DNA of 64,000 nt, taken from contig NQOF01000003.1 in assembly GCA_002270465.1 (NCBI GenBank), positions 124,001 through 188,000 on the forward strand, read 5' to 3'. Shown here one piece after another: positions 52,539-60,423 of the stretch. A program made the position numbers and the translations under genes. This DNA comes from Blautia hominis. Its GTDB lineage: Bacteria; Bacillota; Clostridia; Lachnospirales; Lachnospiraceae. Every line of letters starts with the position of its first letter. Within the stretch, counting starts at the first letter, position 1. The notes beneath the pieces are model-generated. The model had not been told where the DNA came from. It did no database searches and saw nothing but the letters and a program-made list of their open reading frames with translations.

Positions 52539-54080
52539 ATGGAGAACGGCAGATATAAAAAACAAGTGGAAAAATGGGATGTCTTTGAGGTGGAGTTTCA
52601 GGGACCGGCAGAGGGTAATCCATTCACAGATTATGAAGTAACAGGAACCTTTGAGAGCAAAAGCGAGTGTACAAAAGCGGACGGCTTTTACGACGGAAAC
52701 GGTATCTATAAGGTGAGGTTCATGCCTTCTTTTGAAGGGGAGTATACCTTTAAGATCAGTGCCGGATTTTTGGACGCAGACCTGGAGGGGAGCTTTACGG
52801 CAACAGCTCCGGGCAGGGATAATCACGGTCCTGTGAGAGTGGCAAATACCTATCATTTTGCATACGAGGACGGTACGCCTTATTACTCCATAGGAACAAC
52901 CTGTTATGTGTGGGACCTGCAGTCGGATGCATTGATCAAGAAGACTCTAAAGACATTAAAAGAGAGTGCTTTTAACAAGATCAGGTTCTGCGTTTTCCCA
53001 AAACACTATGACTATAACTTAGGTGAGCCACGTTCCTATCCCTATGAGGGGACCCCTATGGATTCCGGTGTGCTTACAAAGGAAAATTTCCAGGAGTACA
53101 CAGGCAGAAGTGAAGGGAATGACTGGGATCTTACCAGATTCAACACAGAACATTTCAGGCATATGGAAGGATGTATTGAGGCTTTGAGAGACCTGGGGAT
53201 CGAGGCAGATCTGATCGTGATGCATCCTTATGACCGCTGGGGATTTTCCTGTATGGAGCCAGTGGAAGATGACAGGTACTGGAAATATGTGATCGCCCGG
53301 TTTGCAGCATACAGAAATATCTGGTGGTCCCTGGCAAATGAATTTGATCTGTTCGAGGAAAAGAAAGTGGAGGATTGGGAGCGGTATGCAAAGATCATCT
53401 GCGAAAAAGACCCTTACCGCCATCTGCGTTCTATCCACAACTGCAGAAATTTCTATGACCACAATCGTCCGTGGATCACACACTGCAGCATTCAGAGGCA
53501 AGATCTGTACAAATCCTCAGAACTGGTAAATGAGTGGCGGGAAAAATACAGAAAACCTGTAGTGCTGGACGAGATCGCCTATGAAGGAAATATCCAGCAC
53601 GGCTGGGGCAACATAAGCGGTGAGGAGATGCTGCGCAGATTCTGGGAGGCAGCCGTAAGAGGCGGATACCCGGGACATGGAGAGACCTACATGCATCCCC
53701 AGGATATCCTCTGGTGGTCACACGGCGGTGAACTGCACGGGGAAAGCCACAAGCGGTTCGGATTTCTTCTGGATGTCATGAAGGAGACACCGGGCATTGG
53801 ACTTATGCCTTATGAAAAATGCGGCTGGGACGAAGTATGTGCCGTGCCGGAGGAGAGCACATCCCAGATCAAGCCGGTAAAAGACTACTATCTGTTTTAT
53901 TACAGCTTTATGCGTCCGTCCTTCAGAGATTTCTACTTTGATGATGAGACAGAGTTTGAAGTACGCGTGTTGGACACCTGGAACATGACAGCAGAGAAGA
54001 AAGGTGTTTATAAAGGAAGATTCAGGATAGAACTGCCGGGCAGACAGTACATGGCAGTGCAGATCAAAAGATGTGTGTGA
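52539..54080 (+). CDS. Cytoplasmic glycoside hydrolase, DUF5060 plus DUF4038-like (apiosidase-related) barrel
   Basis: A 513-residue protein, ATG 52539 behind GGAGG, without signal peptide. Residues 1-90 form an Ig-like DUF5060 domain (WDVFEVEFQGPAEGNPFTDY, then GFYDGNGIYKVRFMPSFEGEY). A TIM barrel of DUF4038/DUF5605 pattern follows (YHFAYEDGTPYYSIGTTCYV, then NEF and LDEIAYEG) with likely catalytic E268 (LANEFDL) and E345 (LDEIAYEG), and a small C-terminal beta domain. DUF4038-type barrels include the GH140 apiosidases. It should hydrolyse the glycoside imported by the transporter just upstream. Specificity for apiose is inferred from the genes that follow. Confidence 0.75.
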   Translation: MENGRYKKQVEKWDVFEVEFQGPAEGNPFTDYEVTGTFESKSECTKADGFYDGNGIYKVRFMPSFEGEYTFKISAGFLDADLEGSFTATAPGRDNHGPVRVANTYHFAYEDGTPYYSIGTTCYVWDLQSDALIKKTLKTLKESAFNKIRFCVFPKHYDYNLGEPRSYPYEGTPMDSGVLTKENFQEYTGRSEGNDWDLTRFNTEHFRHMEGCIEALRDLGIEADLIVMHPYDRWGFSCMEPVEDDRYWKYVIARFAAYRNIWWSLANEFDLFEEKKVEDWERYAKIICEKDPYRHLRSIHNCRNFYDHNRPWITHCSIQRQDLYKSSELVNEWREKYRKPVVLDEIAYEGNIQHGWGNISGEEMLRRFWEAAVRGGYPGHGETYMHPQDILWWSHGGELHGESHKRFGFLLDVMKETPGIGLMPYEKCGWDEVCAVPEESTSQIKPVKDYYLFYYSFMRPSFRDFYFDDETEFEVRVLDTWNMTAEKKGVYKGRFRIELPGRQYMAVQIKRCV

Positions 54081-54103
54081 CGGTCAGCGCTGTAAATGTG
54101 CAG

Positions 54104-54278
54104 GTTACTGTTCACAGTATACGAAAAAGGTAGCTCTTTGCACAGTAACGCGCTTCGCGATGCACAGATATGGAGCATTCTGCCCCATATCGCGCTGGCT
54201 AACTCGGGATTTTGCTGCGCATCGCGCAGCATCCCTTTGGGAAAACGCCTCCCGGTACAGTGGCCAGTGAACAGTAAC
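54104..54278 (-). mobile_element. MITE-like element, longest family B copy, perfect 8-bp duplication, nested (B6)
   Basis: A 175-bp element with ends GTTACTGTTCAC and GTGAACAGTAAC (perfect 12-bp inverted repeat), flanked by ATGTGCAG on both sides (54096-54103 and 54279-54286). It is inverted relative to the 17181 and 48897 copies. The bases outside (GACGGTCAGCGC before, CTGCTGAG after) resemble the end of a family A element, so this copy seems to have inserted into an older family A remnant. It lies between the glycosidase and the LacI gene. Confidence 0.9.
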
Positions 54279-54336
54279 ATGTGCAGGGCTGCTGAGTTGC
54301 CGTTAGATAAATTAAGAGTGTTTTGGAGGTGAGACG

Positions 54337-55347
54337 GTGAAAGTAAATATAAGGACAATATCAGAATACACAGGATTTTCTCCGGCTACCGTATCCAATG
54401 CGCTGAACCATAAAAAAGGTGTGAACAAGGACACTGCATCAGAAATCCTCCGGGCAGCCAAGGAACTGGGCTACATTGGAGAGATGGGAATCACGAAAAT
54501 AAAGCTGGTCATTTATAAGGATAAAGGTCTGATCGTGGATGACAACCCCTTCTTTTCTCTGGTTGTGGACGGATTTGAGAAGGAGTGCAGGGAAGCAGGA
54601 TATGAGATGGCACTCTGCTACCTTGACAGGCAGACCGAGGACTATAAAAGACAGGTGGAAAATCTCTGTCTGGACCGGGCCTCAGCCATTGTACTTCTGG
54701 GTACAGAGCTGACGGATGAGGAGGCGGCTGTGTTCCGGGGATTGAAGGTGCCCTTTCTGGTGCTGGATTACTGGAACCATGACATGTCATTTGACGGGGT
54801 TTTTATCAACAATGCGGACGCAGCCAGAATGGCCGGGGAATATCTGATCCAGAAGGGACATACCAAAATCGGATATCTGAGAGGCAGTTACCGGATCAAG
54901 GCATTCGGCTCCAGGGCTTCCGGGTTTCAGATCGCGCTTAATAAGCATAACCTGAGACTGGAGAACAAGTATATTGTGACCATTGGTGTTACCATGGAGG
55001 CTGCCCATCAGGATATGCTGCGGTATCTGGCAGGAAAACCGGAACTTCCCACCGCGTTTTTCGCGGACAATGACAATTTGGCGCTGGGGGCCATGAAGGC
55101 TCTGCAGGAATCCGGTTACCGGGTGCCCAAGGATGTCTCCATCATAGGATTTGACGACCTGCCGTTTTGTGAGATCGCAGTCCCCAGGCTGACCAGCCTG
55201 CGGGTGCCCAAGCAGGAAATGGGAAGGCTGGCAGTGCGCCGCATCGTGGAGATGATGCAGGAGAGAAGTAAGGCTAAGACAAAGATTCAGATTTGTACGG
55301 AATTTATAGAGAGGGACAGTGTCCTGGAAAGAAAGCAGGGTGTGTGA
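54337..55347 (+). CDS. LacI-family regulator of the sugar-catabolic operon
   Basis: A 336-residue protein, GTG 54337 behind GGAGGTGAG. The HTH contains TGFSPATVSNALNHKKGVN, identical over 19 residues to the regulator at 45744. The effector core carries GFDDLPFCEIAVPRLTSLRVPK. It is the first gene of an apparent operon with isomerase, transketolase subunits and kinase, and probably represses them until the sugar or its phosphate is present. Confidence 0.9.
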   Translation: MKVNIRTISEYTGFSPATVSNALNHKKGVNKDTASEILRAAKELGYIGEMGITKIKLVIYKDKGLIVDDNPFFSLVVDGFEKECREAGYEMALCYLDRQTEDYKRQVENLCLDRASAIVLLGTELTDEEAAVFRGLKVPFLVLDYWNHDMSFDGVFINNADAARMAGEYLIQKGHTKIGYLRGSYRIKAFGSRASGFQIALNKHNLRLENKYIVTIGVTMEAAHQDMLRYLAGKPELPTAFFADNDNLALGAMKALQESGYRVPKDVSIIGFDDLPFCEIAVPRLTSLRVPKQEMGRLAVRRIVEMMQERSKAKTKIQICTEFIERDSVLERKQGV

Positions 55348-55349
55348 GT

Positions 55350-56750
55350 TTGGATAAAATAAAATTAGGGTTTGCCCCAACACGCAGGAGTATTTTCAGT
55401 GCTCCGGATGCGATCAAGTATGCGGATCTGACAAGGGAAAGGCTCCGTGAACTGGATGTTGCATTTGCGGATATCAAGGATATCAATGAGGAAGGCCTCC
55501 TTTATAACGAGGCGGACAGAATAAAAATAGCGGAGAGATTTAAGGCGGAGAAGGTGGACGGCCTCTTCTTCCCCCACGGCAATTTCGGTACAGAGTATGA
55601 GGTTGCAAGACTGGCAAAAGAGCTGGATGTTCCGGTGCTTTTGTGGGGACCGAGGGACGAGCGCCCGGACGAAAAAGGCGTCCGTCTCCGTGACAGCCAG
55701 TGCGGACTTTTTGCCACCGGAAAGGTCTTGAGAAGATTCCGGGTGCCGTTTACCTACATGACAAACTGCAGGCTTACGGACCCGGAGTTTGAGCGGGGAA
55801 TCAGGGATTTCCAGGCAGTGTGCAATGTGGTGAAGGTGTTCCGAAGTATAAGGATCCTGCAGATCGGCCCCCGCCCCTTTGATTTCTGGAGTACCATGTG
55901 CAATGAGGGGGAACTGCTGGAACGGTTCAACATCCAGCTTTCCCCAATCCCCATTCCCGAACTGACAAAAGAGATGAAAAAGGTGAAGGAAGAGGGCACA
56001 GAGGTGGCAAAGATCATGGCATACTGTCATGACAATATGTGCATTAAAATCAAAGAAAATGAGCTGGAAAATGTGGCCGCGCTCAAGGCTGCCATGAAGA
56101 ATCTGGCAGAAAAATACGGCTGTAATGCCATTGCCATCCAGTGCTGGAATGCCCTTCAAGGTGAGATCGGGATCATGCCCTGTGCAGCCAATTCCCTGCT
56201 GAATGAGGAGGGGATCCCTGTGGTCTGTGAGACCGATATCCACGGCGCGATCACCGCACTTTTGGCGGAAGCTGCGGGCATGGACCAGGCCAGGACCTTC
56301 TTTGCAGACTGGACAGTGAGACATCCGGACAATGAAAACGGAGAGCTTTTGCAGCACTGCGGCCCATGGCCCATCTCCGTGGCAAAGGAAAAACCGTCCA
56401 TCGGCTATCCTCTGGCCTTTGACCATCCGGGAGCCATAGAAGCGGAGGCAAAACACGGGGATATGACACTCTGCCGTTTTGACGGGGACAACGGGGAATA
56501 CTCCCTGCTCCTGGGAAACGCAAAAGGAGTGGAAGGACCCTATACAAAAGGCACTTATGTGTGGGTTGAGGTGGAAAACCTGAAACGCCTGGAGGCCAAG
56601 CTGGTGGAAGGGCCATACATCCATCACTGTGTGGGCATTCATAAGGATGTGGTGCCGGTGCTCTACGAGGCGTGCAAGTATATAGGTGTAAAACCGGATT
56701 TGTATGATCCGATCGAGGAACAGGTTAAGGCATATTTGAGAGGTGAATGA
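55350..56750 (+). CDS. L-fucose/L-arabinose isomerase-family sugar isomerase
   Basis: A 466-residue protein. The start is uncertain: TTG 55350 (AGGG nine bases upstream) or GTG 55344, which overlaps the LacI stop; upstream frame lies within the LacI gene. Typical blocks are KIKLGFAPTRRSIFS, PHGNFGTEYEVARLAKELDVP, AIAIQCWNALQGEIGIMPCA and VVCETDIHGAITALLAEAAG, the last two carrying metal-binding Glu, Asp and His as in FucI/AraA folds. It should interconvert an aldose and a ketose. In this operon the aldose might be apiose or another pentose. Confidence 0.85.
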   Translation: MDKIKLGFAPTRRSIFSAPDAIKYADLTRERLRELDVAFADIKDINEEGLLYNEADRIKIAERFKAEKVDGLFFPHGNFGTEYEVARLAKELDVPVLLWGPRDERPDEKGVRLRDSQCGLFATGKVLRRFRVPFTYMTNCRLTDPEFERGIRDFQAVCNVVKVFRSIRILQIGPRPFDFWSTMCNEGELLERFNIQLSPIPIPELTKEMKKVKEEGTEVAKIMAYCHDNMCIKIKENELENVAALKAAMKNLAEKYGCNAIAIQCWNALQGEIGIMPCAANSLLNEEGIPVVCETDIHGAITALLAEAAGMDQARTFFADWTVRHPDNENGELLQHCGPWPISVAKEKPSIGYPLAFDHPGAIEAEAKHGDMTLCRFDGDNGEYSLLLGNAKGVEGPYTKGTYVWVEVENLKRLEAKLVEGPYIHHCVGIHKDVVPVLYEACKYIGVKPDLYDPIEEQVKAYLRGE

Positions 56751-56751
56751 G

Positions 56752-57582
56752 ATGGAAAATCTGAAAGCGAAAGTGTTTGATCTGCGCAAAGACACGGTTG
56801 ATATTATCATGGCCGGAAAGGGAGGGCATATCGGAGGAGATATGAGCGTTATGGAAATCCTGACAGCCCTTTACTTCCGTGTTATGAATGTTTCACCCCA
56901 AAATGCGGATGACCCGGACAGGGACCGTTTTGTCCTCAGTAAGGGGCATTCCATGGAGGCTTATTACGCGGTGCTGTGTGCAAAGGGATTTCTGGATTTG
57001 GATGATGTAAAAGAAAAATTCTCAAAATTCGGTTCCTCTTACATCGGACATCCGAACAATAAACTTCCGGGCATTGAAATGAATTCCGGTTCTCTTGGTC
57101 ACGGCCTTCCCGTGTGTGTGGGAATGGCTCTGGCCGGAAAAATGAATAAAAAAGAGTACAGAGTGTACACCGTCATGGGGGACGGTGAGCTGGCAGAAGG
57201 CTCTGTGTGGGAAGGCGCCATGGCTGCCAGCCAGTATCATCTGGACAATCTCTGTGCCGTGGTGGACAGAAACAGGCTGCAGATATCCGGCTGTACGGAG
57301 GATGTGATGGGGCATGATGACCTGGCAGAGCGCTTTTCTTCTTTTGGGTGGCAGGTCATAAACGTCAGCGGGAATGACATGGATGCACTTTTGCAGGCCT
57401 TTTCCCAGGCGGCAGAGACAAAAGGAAGACCAAGTGTCATCATTGCCAATACCACAAAGGGTTTTGGTTCCCCTGTTATGGAAAACAAGGCAAACTGGCA
57501 TCACAAAGTGCCCACACAGGAAGAATATAACCAGATCATCAGCGATTTCGCTGCAAAAAAGGAGGCTGCCCTTCATGAATAA
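56752..57582 (+). CDS. Transketolase, N-terminal (thiamine diphosphate) subunit
   Basis: A 276-residue protein, ATG 56752 behind GAGAGGTGA. Motifs are GHIGGDMSVMEILTALYF, RFVLSKGHS, GSLGHGLPVCVGMALA and the TPP motif GDGELAEGSVWEG. It equals the first third of a normal transketolase; the rest is encoded by the next gene, which overlaps by eight bases. Split transketolases are found in many gut anaerobes, and apulose-4-phosphate transketolase (AptA/AptB) is also of this type. It transfers a two-carbon ketol unit. Confidence 0.92.
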   Translation: MENLKAKVFDLRKDTVDIIMAGKGGHIGGDMSVMEILTALYFRVMNVSPQNADDPDRDRFVLSKGHSMEAYYAVLCAKGFLDLDDVKEKFSKFGSSYIGHPNNKLPGIEMNSGSLGHGLPVCVGMALAGKMNKKEYRVYTVMGDGELAEGSVWEGAMAASQYHLDNLCAVVDRNRLQISGCTEDVMGHDDLAERFSSFGWQVINVSGNDMDALLQAFSQAAETKGRPSVIIANTTKGFGSPVMENKANWHHKVPTQEEYNQIISDFAAKKEAALHE

Positions 57583-58504
57583 AATAGCAAATAAGCAGGA
57601 AATCTGCCGGGTATTAATGGAGAATGCAAAGACAGACAAGGACATTGTAGTGCTGTGCAGCGACTCCAGGGGATCCGCGTCTATGACACCCTTTGCGGAT
57701 ACTTATCCGGAACAGTTTGTTGAGGTGGGAATTGCGGAACAGAATCTTGTCAGTATTTCCGCAGGCCTGGCAAAATGCGGGAAGAAAGCCTATGCAGTAT
57801 CCCCGGCCTGCTTTTTATCCACCAGAAGCTATGAGCAGGCAAAAGTGGATGTGGCATATTCCAATACCAATGTAAAGCTGATAGGCATCAGCGGCGGCAT
57901 CAGTTACGGTGCCCTCGGCATGAGTCATCACTCTGCCCAGGATATTGCAGCTATGGCGGCAGTTCCCAATATGAGGGTATACATACCCAGTGACAGAAAT
58001 CAGACCAGGTGCCTGACAGAGGCCCTGCTTGGGGATGAAAAACCGGCCTATATCCGCGTGGGAAGAAACGCGGTGGAGGATGTATACGAAGAGGGAAACT
58101 GTCCTTTTGAAATGGATAAGGCCACTGTGGTGAAAGAGGGAAAAGACGTGGCGGTGGTGGCGTGCGGAGAGATGGTGAAGCCGGCTCTTGACGCAGCAGA
58201 TATCCTGGAAAAAGAGGGGATCAGGGCCGCTGTACTGGATATGTACTGTGTAAAACCCTTTGACAAAGATACCCTGATGCAGATCGTATCCGGTGTGAAA
58301 GCTGTTATCACAGTGGAAGAACACGCCCCCTTCGGTGGTCTTGGCAGTATGGTAAGCCAGGCTGTGGGAAGTGAGTGTCCGAAAAAAGTTGTGAACCTGT
58401 CCCTGCCGGATGCAGCCGTAATCACGGGAACGTCCAAAGAAGTCTTTGACTACTACGGATTAAATGCGGAAGGAATAGCCAAAAAAGCCAGGGAGTTGGT
58501 TTGA
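57575..58504 (+). CDS. Transketolase, C-terminal (pyrimidine-binding) subunit
   Basis: A 309-residue protein; ATG 57575 lies ten bases after AAGGAGG, whereas the longer frame from 57374 is inside the preceding gene. The Pyr domain has VEVGIAEQNLVSISAGLA (catalytic Glu), ISGGISYGALGMSHHSAQD and a C-terminal domain with VVACGEMVKPALDAADIL and TVEEHAPFGGLGSMV. It pairs with the subunit at 56752. The kinase gene starts one base after its stop. Confidence 0.92.
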   Translation: MNKIANKQEICRVLMENAKTDKDIVVLCSDSRGSASMTPFADTYPEQFVEVGIAEQNLVSISAGLAKCGKKAYAVSPACFLSTRSYEQAKVDVAYSNTNVKLIGISGGISYGALGMSHHSAQDIAAMAAVPNMRVYIPSDRNQTRCLTEALLGDEKPAYIRVGRNAVEDVYEEGNCPFEMDKATVVKEGKDVAVVACGEMVKPALDAADILEKEGIRAAVLDMYCVKPFDKDTLMQIVSGVKAVITVEEHAPFGGLGSMVSQAVGSECPKKVVNLSLPDAAVITGTSKEVFDYYGLNAEGIAKKARELV

Positions 58505-58505
58505 T

Positions 58506-59978
58506 ATGGAGAGATATATACTGGGAATCGACCAGAGTACCCAAGGGACAAAAGCACTGCTTTTTGATAGCCAGGGAGCACTCCTTGCCCGTGCGGACCT
58601 GCCTCACAGACAGATTATTGACAGTAAAGGATGGGTGGAGCACGATCCGGAGGAGATATACAGAAATACCATCCGGTCTGTAAAGAATGTGGTGGAGAAG
58701 GCCGGCATAGATAAGGAACGGATAACCGGTGTGGGCATCAGCAACCAGAGGGAAACGGCCCTTGCATGGACAAGAGACGGCAGGCCTGTATATAACGCTG
58801 TGGTCTGGCAGTGTGCAAGGGGCCGGGACATCTGTGACAGGCTTGCAGACCGGGCGGATATGATAAGAGAGCGGACCGGCCTGAATCTTTCCCCTTATTT
58901 TTCAGCGGCAAAGATTGCCTGGATCCTGGAACATGCGGAAGGTGCCGGGCGGGCGGCCAGGGAGGGAAATCTGTGTTATGGGACCATGGACAGTTTTCTG
59001 GTATACCGACTCACCGGCGGTCAACATTACCGGACGGATTACTCCAATGCCTCACGTACCCAGCTTTTCAATATCAGGACACTTGCCTGGGATGAGGATA
59101 TCTGCAATGTCTTTGGGATTCCGGCAGAAAACCTGCCAAAGGTTACAGACTCAGGCGGGTATTATGGAGAGACGGACTTTGATGGTTTTTTAGAGAGACC
59201 GGTACCCATCCACGGGGTGCTGGGGGACTCTCACGGAGCACTTTTCGGGCAGGGATGCCTGGAGGAGGGAATGGTAAAAGCCACTTACGGCACCGGCTCC
59301 TCCGTGATGATGAATGTGGGAAGATCACCGGTATTTAGCAGCCACGGATTGGTTTCCTCCCTGGCCTGGGGAATGGATGGGCAGGTAAACTACGTGCTGG
59401 AGGGAAATATAAATTATACCGGAGCCGTGATAAGCTGGCTGCAGAATGACCTGGAGATGGTGGAGTCCGCAGCCCGGACGGAATGTCTGGCACGGCAGGC
59501 AGTGCCTGAGGACAGCACGTATTTTGTTCCGGCCTTTACCGGTCTTGGGGCTCCGTACTGGGACAGTGCGGCCACAGGGATCCTCTGCGGGATCACCAGG
59601 ACCACAGGGAAAGCGGAGATCGTGCGGGCAGGGCTTGACTGTATCGCGTATCAGATCACTGACATTTTAAAGGCCATGGAGGAGGATGCGGGGATACCCA
59701 TCCGGGAACTGAGAGTGGACGGCGGGCCCACAAAAAATACTTATCTGATGCAGTTTCAAAGTGACATGGCAGGCATACCGGTACAGGTACCCGAAGCCGA
59801 GGAACTGTCCGGGATCGGTGCCGCCTATGCTGCAGGTATTGGTCTCGGCATCTACAAAAAGGAAGAACTTTTTGCGAAAATGAGGAGGACTTCTTTTGAA
59901 CCGCAGATGGAAAAAAGCCTTGTGGATAAGAAATATTCCGGGTGGAAAAATGCGGTGGAAATGGTGCTGAAAAAGTAA
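58506..59978 (+). CDS. FGGY-family carbohydrate kinase (glycerol kinase-like)
   Basis: A 490-residue kinase, ATG 58506. The N-terminal ATPase fold has GIDQSTQGTKALLFD, WVEHDPEEIY and GVGISNQRETALAW; the C-terminal half has ATYGTGSSVMMNVG, FVPAFTGLGAPYW and LRVDGGPTKNTYLMQFQSD. It looks most like the GlpK branch of FGGY kinases, yet its genes are with an isomerase and transketolase, not glycerol genes. It should phosphorylate the ketose made by the isomerase, which the transketolase then splits. It ends the operon at a strong terminator. Confidence 0.9.
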   Translation: MERYILGIDQSTQGTKALLFDSQGALLARADLPHRQIIDSKGWVEHDPEEIYRNTIRSVKNVVEKAGIDKERITGVGISNQRETALAWTRDGRPVYNAVVWQCARGRDICDRLADRADMIRERTGLNLSPYFSAAKIAWILEHAEGAGRAAREGNLCYGTMDSFLVYRLTGGQHYRTDYSNASRTQLFNIRTLAWDEDICNVFGIPAENLPKVTDSGGYYGETDFDGFLERPVPIHGVLGDSHGALFGQGCLEEGMVKATYGTGSSVMMNVGRSPVFSSHGLVSSLAWGMDGQVNYVLEGNINYTGAVISWLQNDLEMVESAARTECLARQAVPEDSTYFVPAFTGLGAPYWDSAATGILCGITRTTGKAEIVRAGLDCIAYQITDILKAMEEDAGIPIRELRVDGGPTKNTYLMQFQSDMAGIPVQVPEAEELSGIGAAYAAGIGLGIYKKEELFAKMRRTSFEPQMEKSLVDKKYSGWKNAVEMVLKK

Positions 59979-59998
59979 AAGAAACAGAAAGAAACCAG

Positions 59999-60028
59999 GG
60001 CGTATCCCGTTTGCGGATACGCCTTTTT
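59999..60028 (+). terminator. Terminator of the isomerase-transketolase-kinase operon
   Basis: A perfect 9-bp stem GGCGTATCC/GGATACGCC with a 7-base loop is followed by TTTTT. Confidence 0.94.
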
Positions 60029-60091
60029 CTATTCCCGGTGTGCGGAAGATCATTTTATTCCTGTGAGCAGCCAGCCAAAGCAAAGCTTGAC

Positions 60092-60120
60092 TTGCCAAAT
60101 GAGACAATATCCTCTATACT
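60092..60120 (+). promoter_or_regulatory. Sigma-A promoter of the small-protein/DMT exporter pair
   Basis: TTGCCA, a 17-base spacer and TATACT, about 85 bases before the start at 60205. Confidence 0.7.
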
Positions 60121-60204
60121 GAATAATATATCTTGTAGATTTTTCCGGGCTGAGAAGCATCGGAGAAACAGTCGTTTATGTACGGAAGAAAGCGAGGAGG
60201 ATTT

Positions 60205-60423
60205 ATGCAGGCGTGTGATGAAGTGGAGAACAGCCGGGAGTTTGAGGAGGAGAAAAGGCTGGAGACTGTAATACCTGCAATGCTGGAGACCTGCAGACAG
60301 CTAAAGGCAGCCAGAGAGCTGGTCAAAGAAAGTCTTATAGAGGAGTTTCATGTGAAAGAAGAATTTGCGGACGTGATTCTGAAGGATTACCGTGTGCCGG
60401 AAGAGGAGAACACGGAGAAATGA
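60205..60423 (+). CDS. Small hypothetical protein, 72 residues
   Basis: ATG 60205 lies after AGGAGG; the frame from 60178 has no site. The product is highly charged and probably helical (EFEEEKRLETVIPAMLETCR, then LKAARELVKESLIEEFHVKE). Its stop overlaps the exporter gene start by four bases (ATGA), so the two are coupled. It may be a cytoplasmic partner or regulator of the exporter. Family not recognised. Confidence 0.65.
   Translation: MQACDEVENSREFEEEKRLETVIPAMLETCRQLKAARELVKESLIEEFHVKEEFADVILKDYRVPEEENTEK

Noticed and set aside
7148-54278. Recurrent hairpin elements considered as a CRISPR array or riboswitch class
   Set aside because: Copies are scattered, in both orientations and flanked by target duplications, with no spacer pattern and no fixed position relative to genes.
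55365-56810. A 481-codon minus-strand frame
   Set aside because: It is antisense to the sugar isomerase gene and its composition mirrors that gene's codon bias; no motif or ribosome site supports it.
58506-59978. Assignment as glycerol kinase GlpK
   Set aside because: Sequence resembles GlpK, but no glycerol facilitator or glycerol-phosphate dehydrogenase lies nearby and the operon contains a sugar isomerase and transketolase, so a ketose substrate is more likely.
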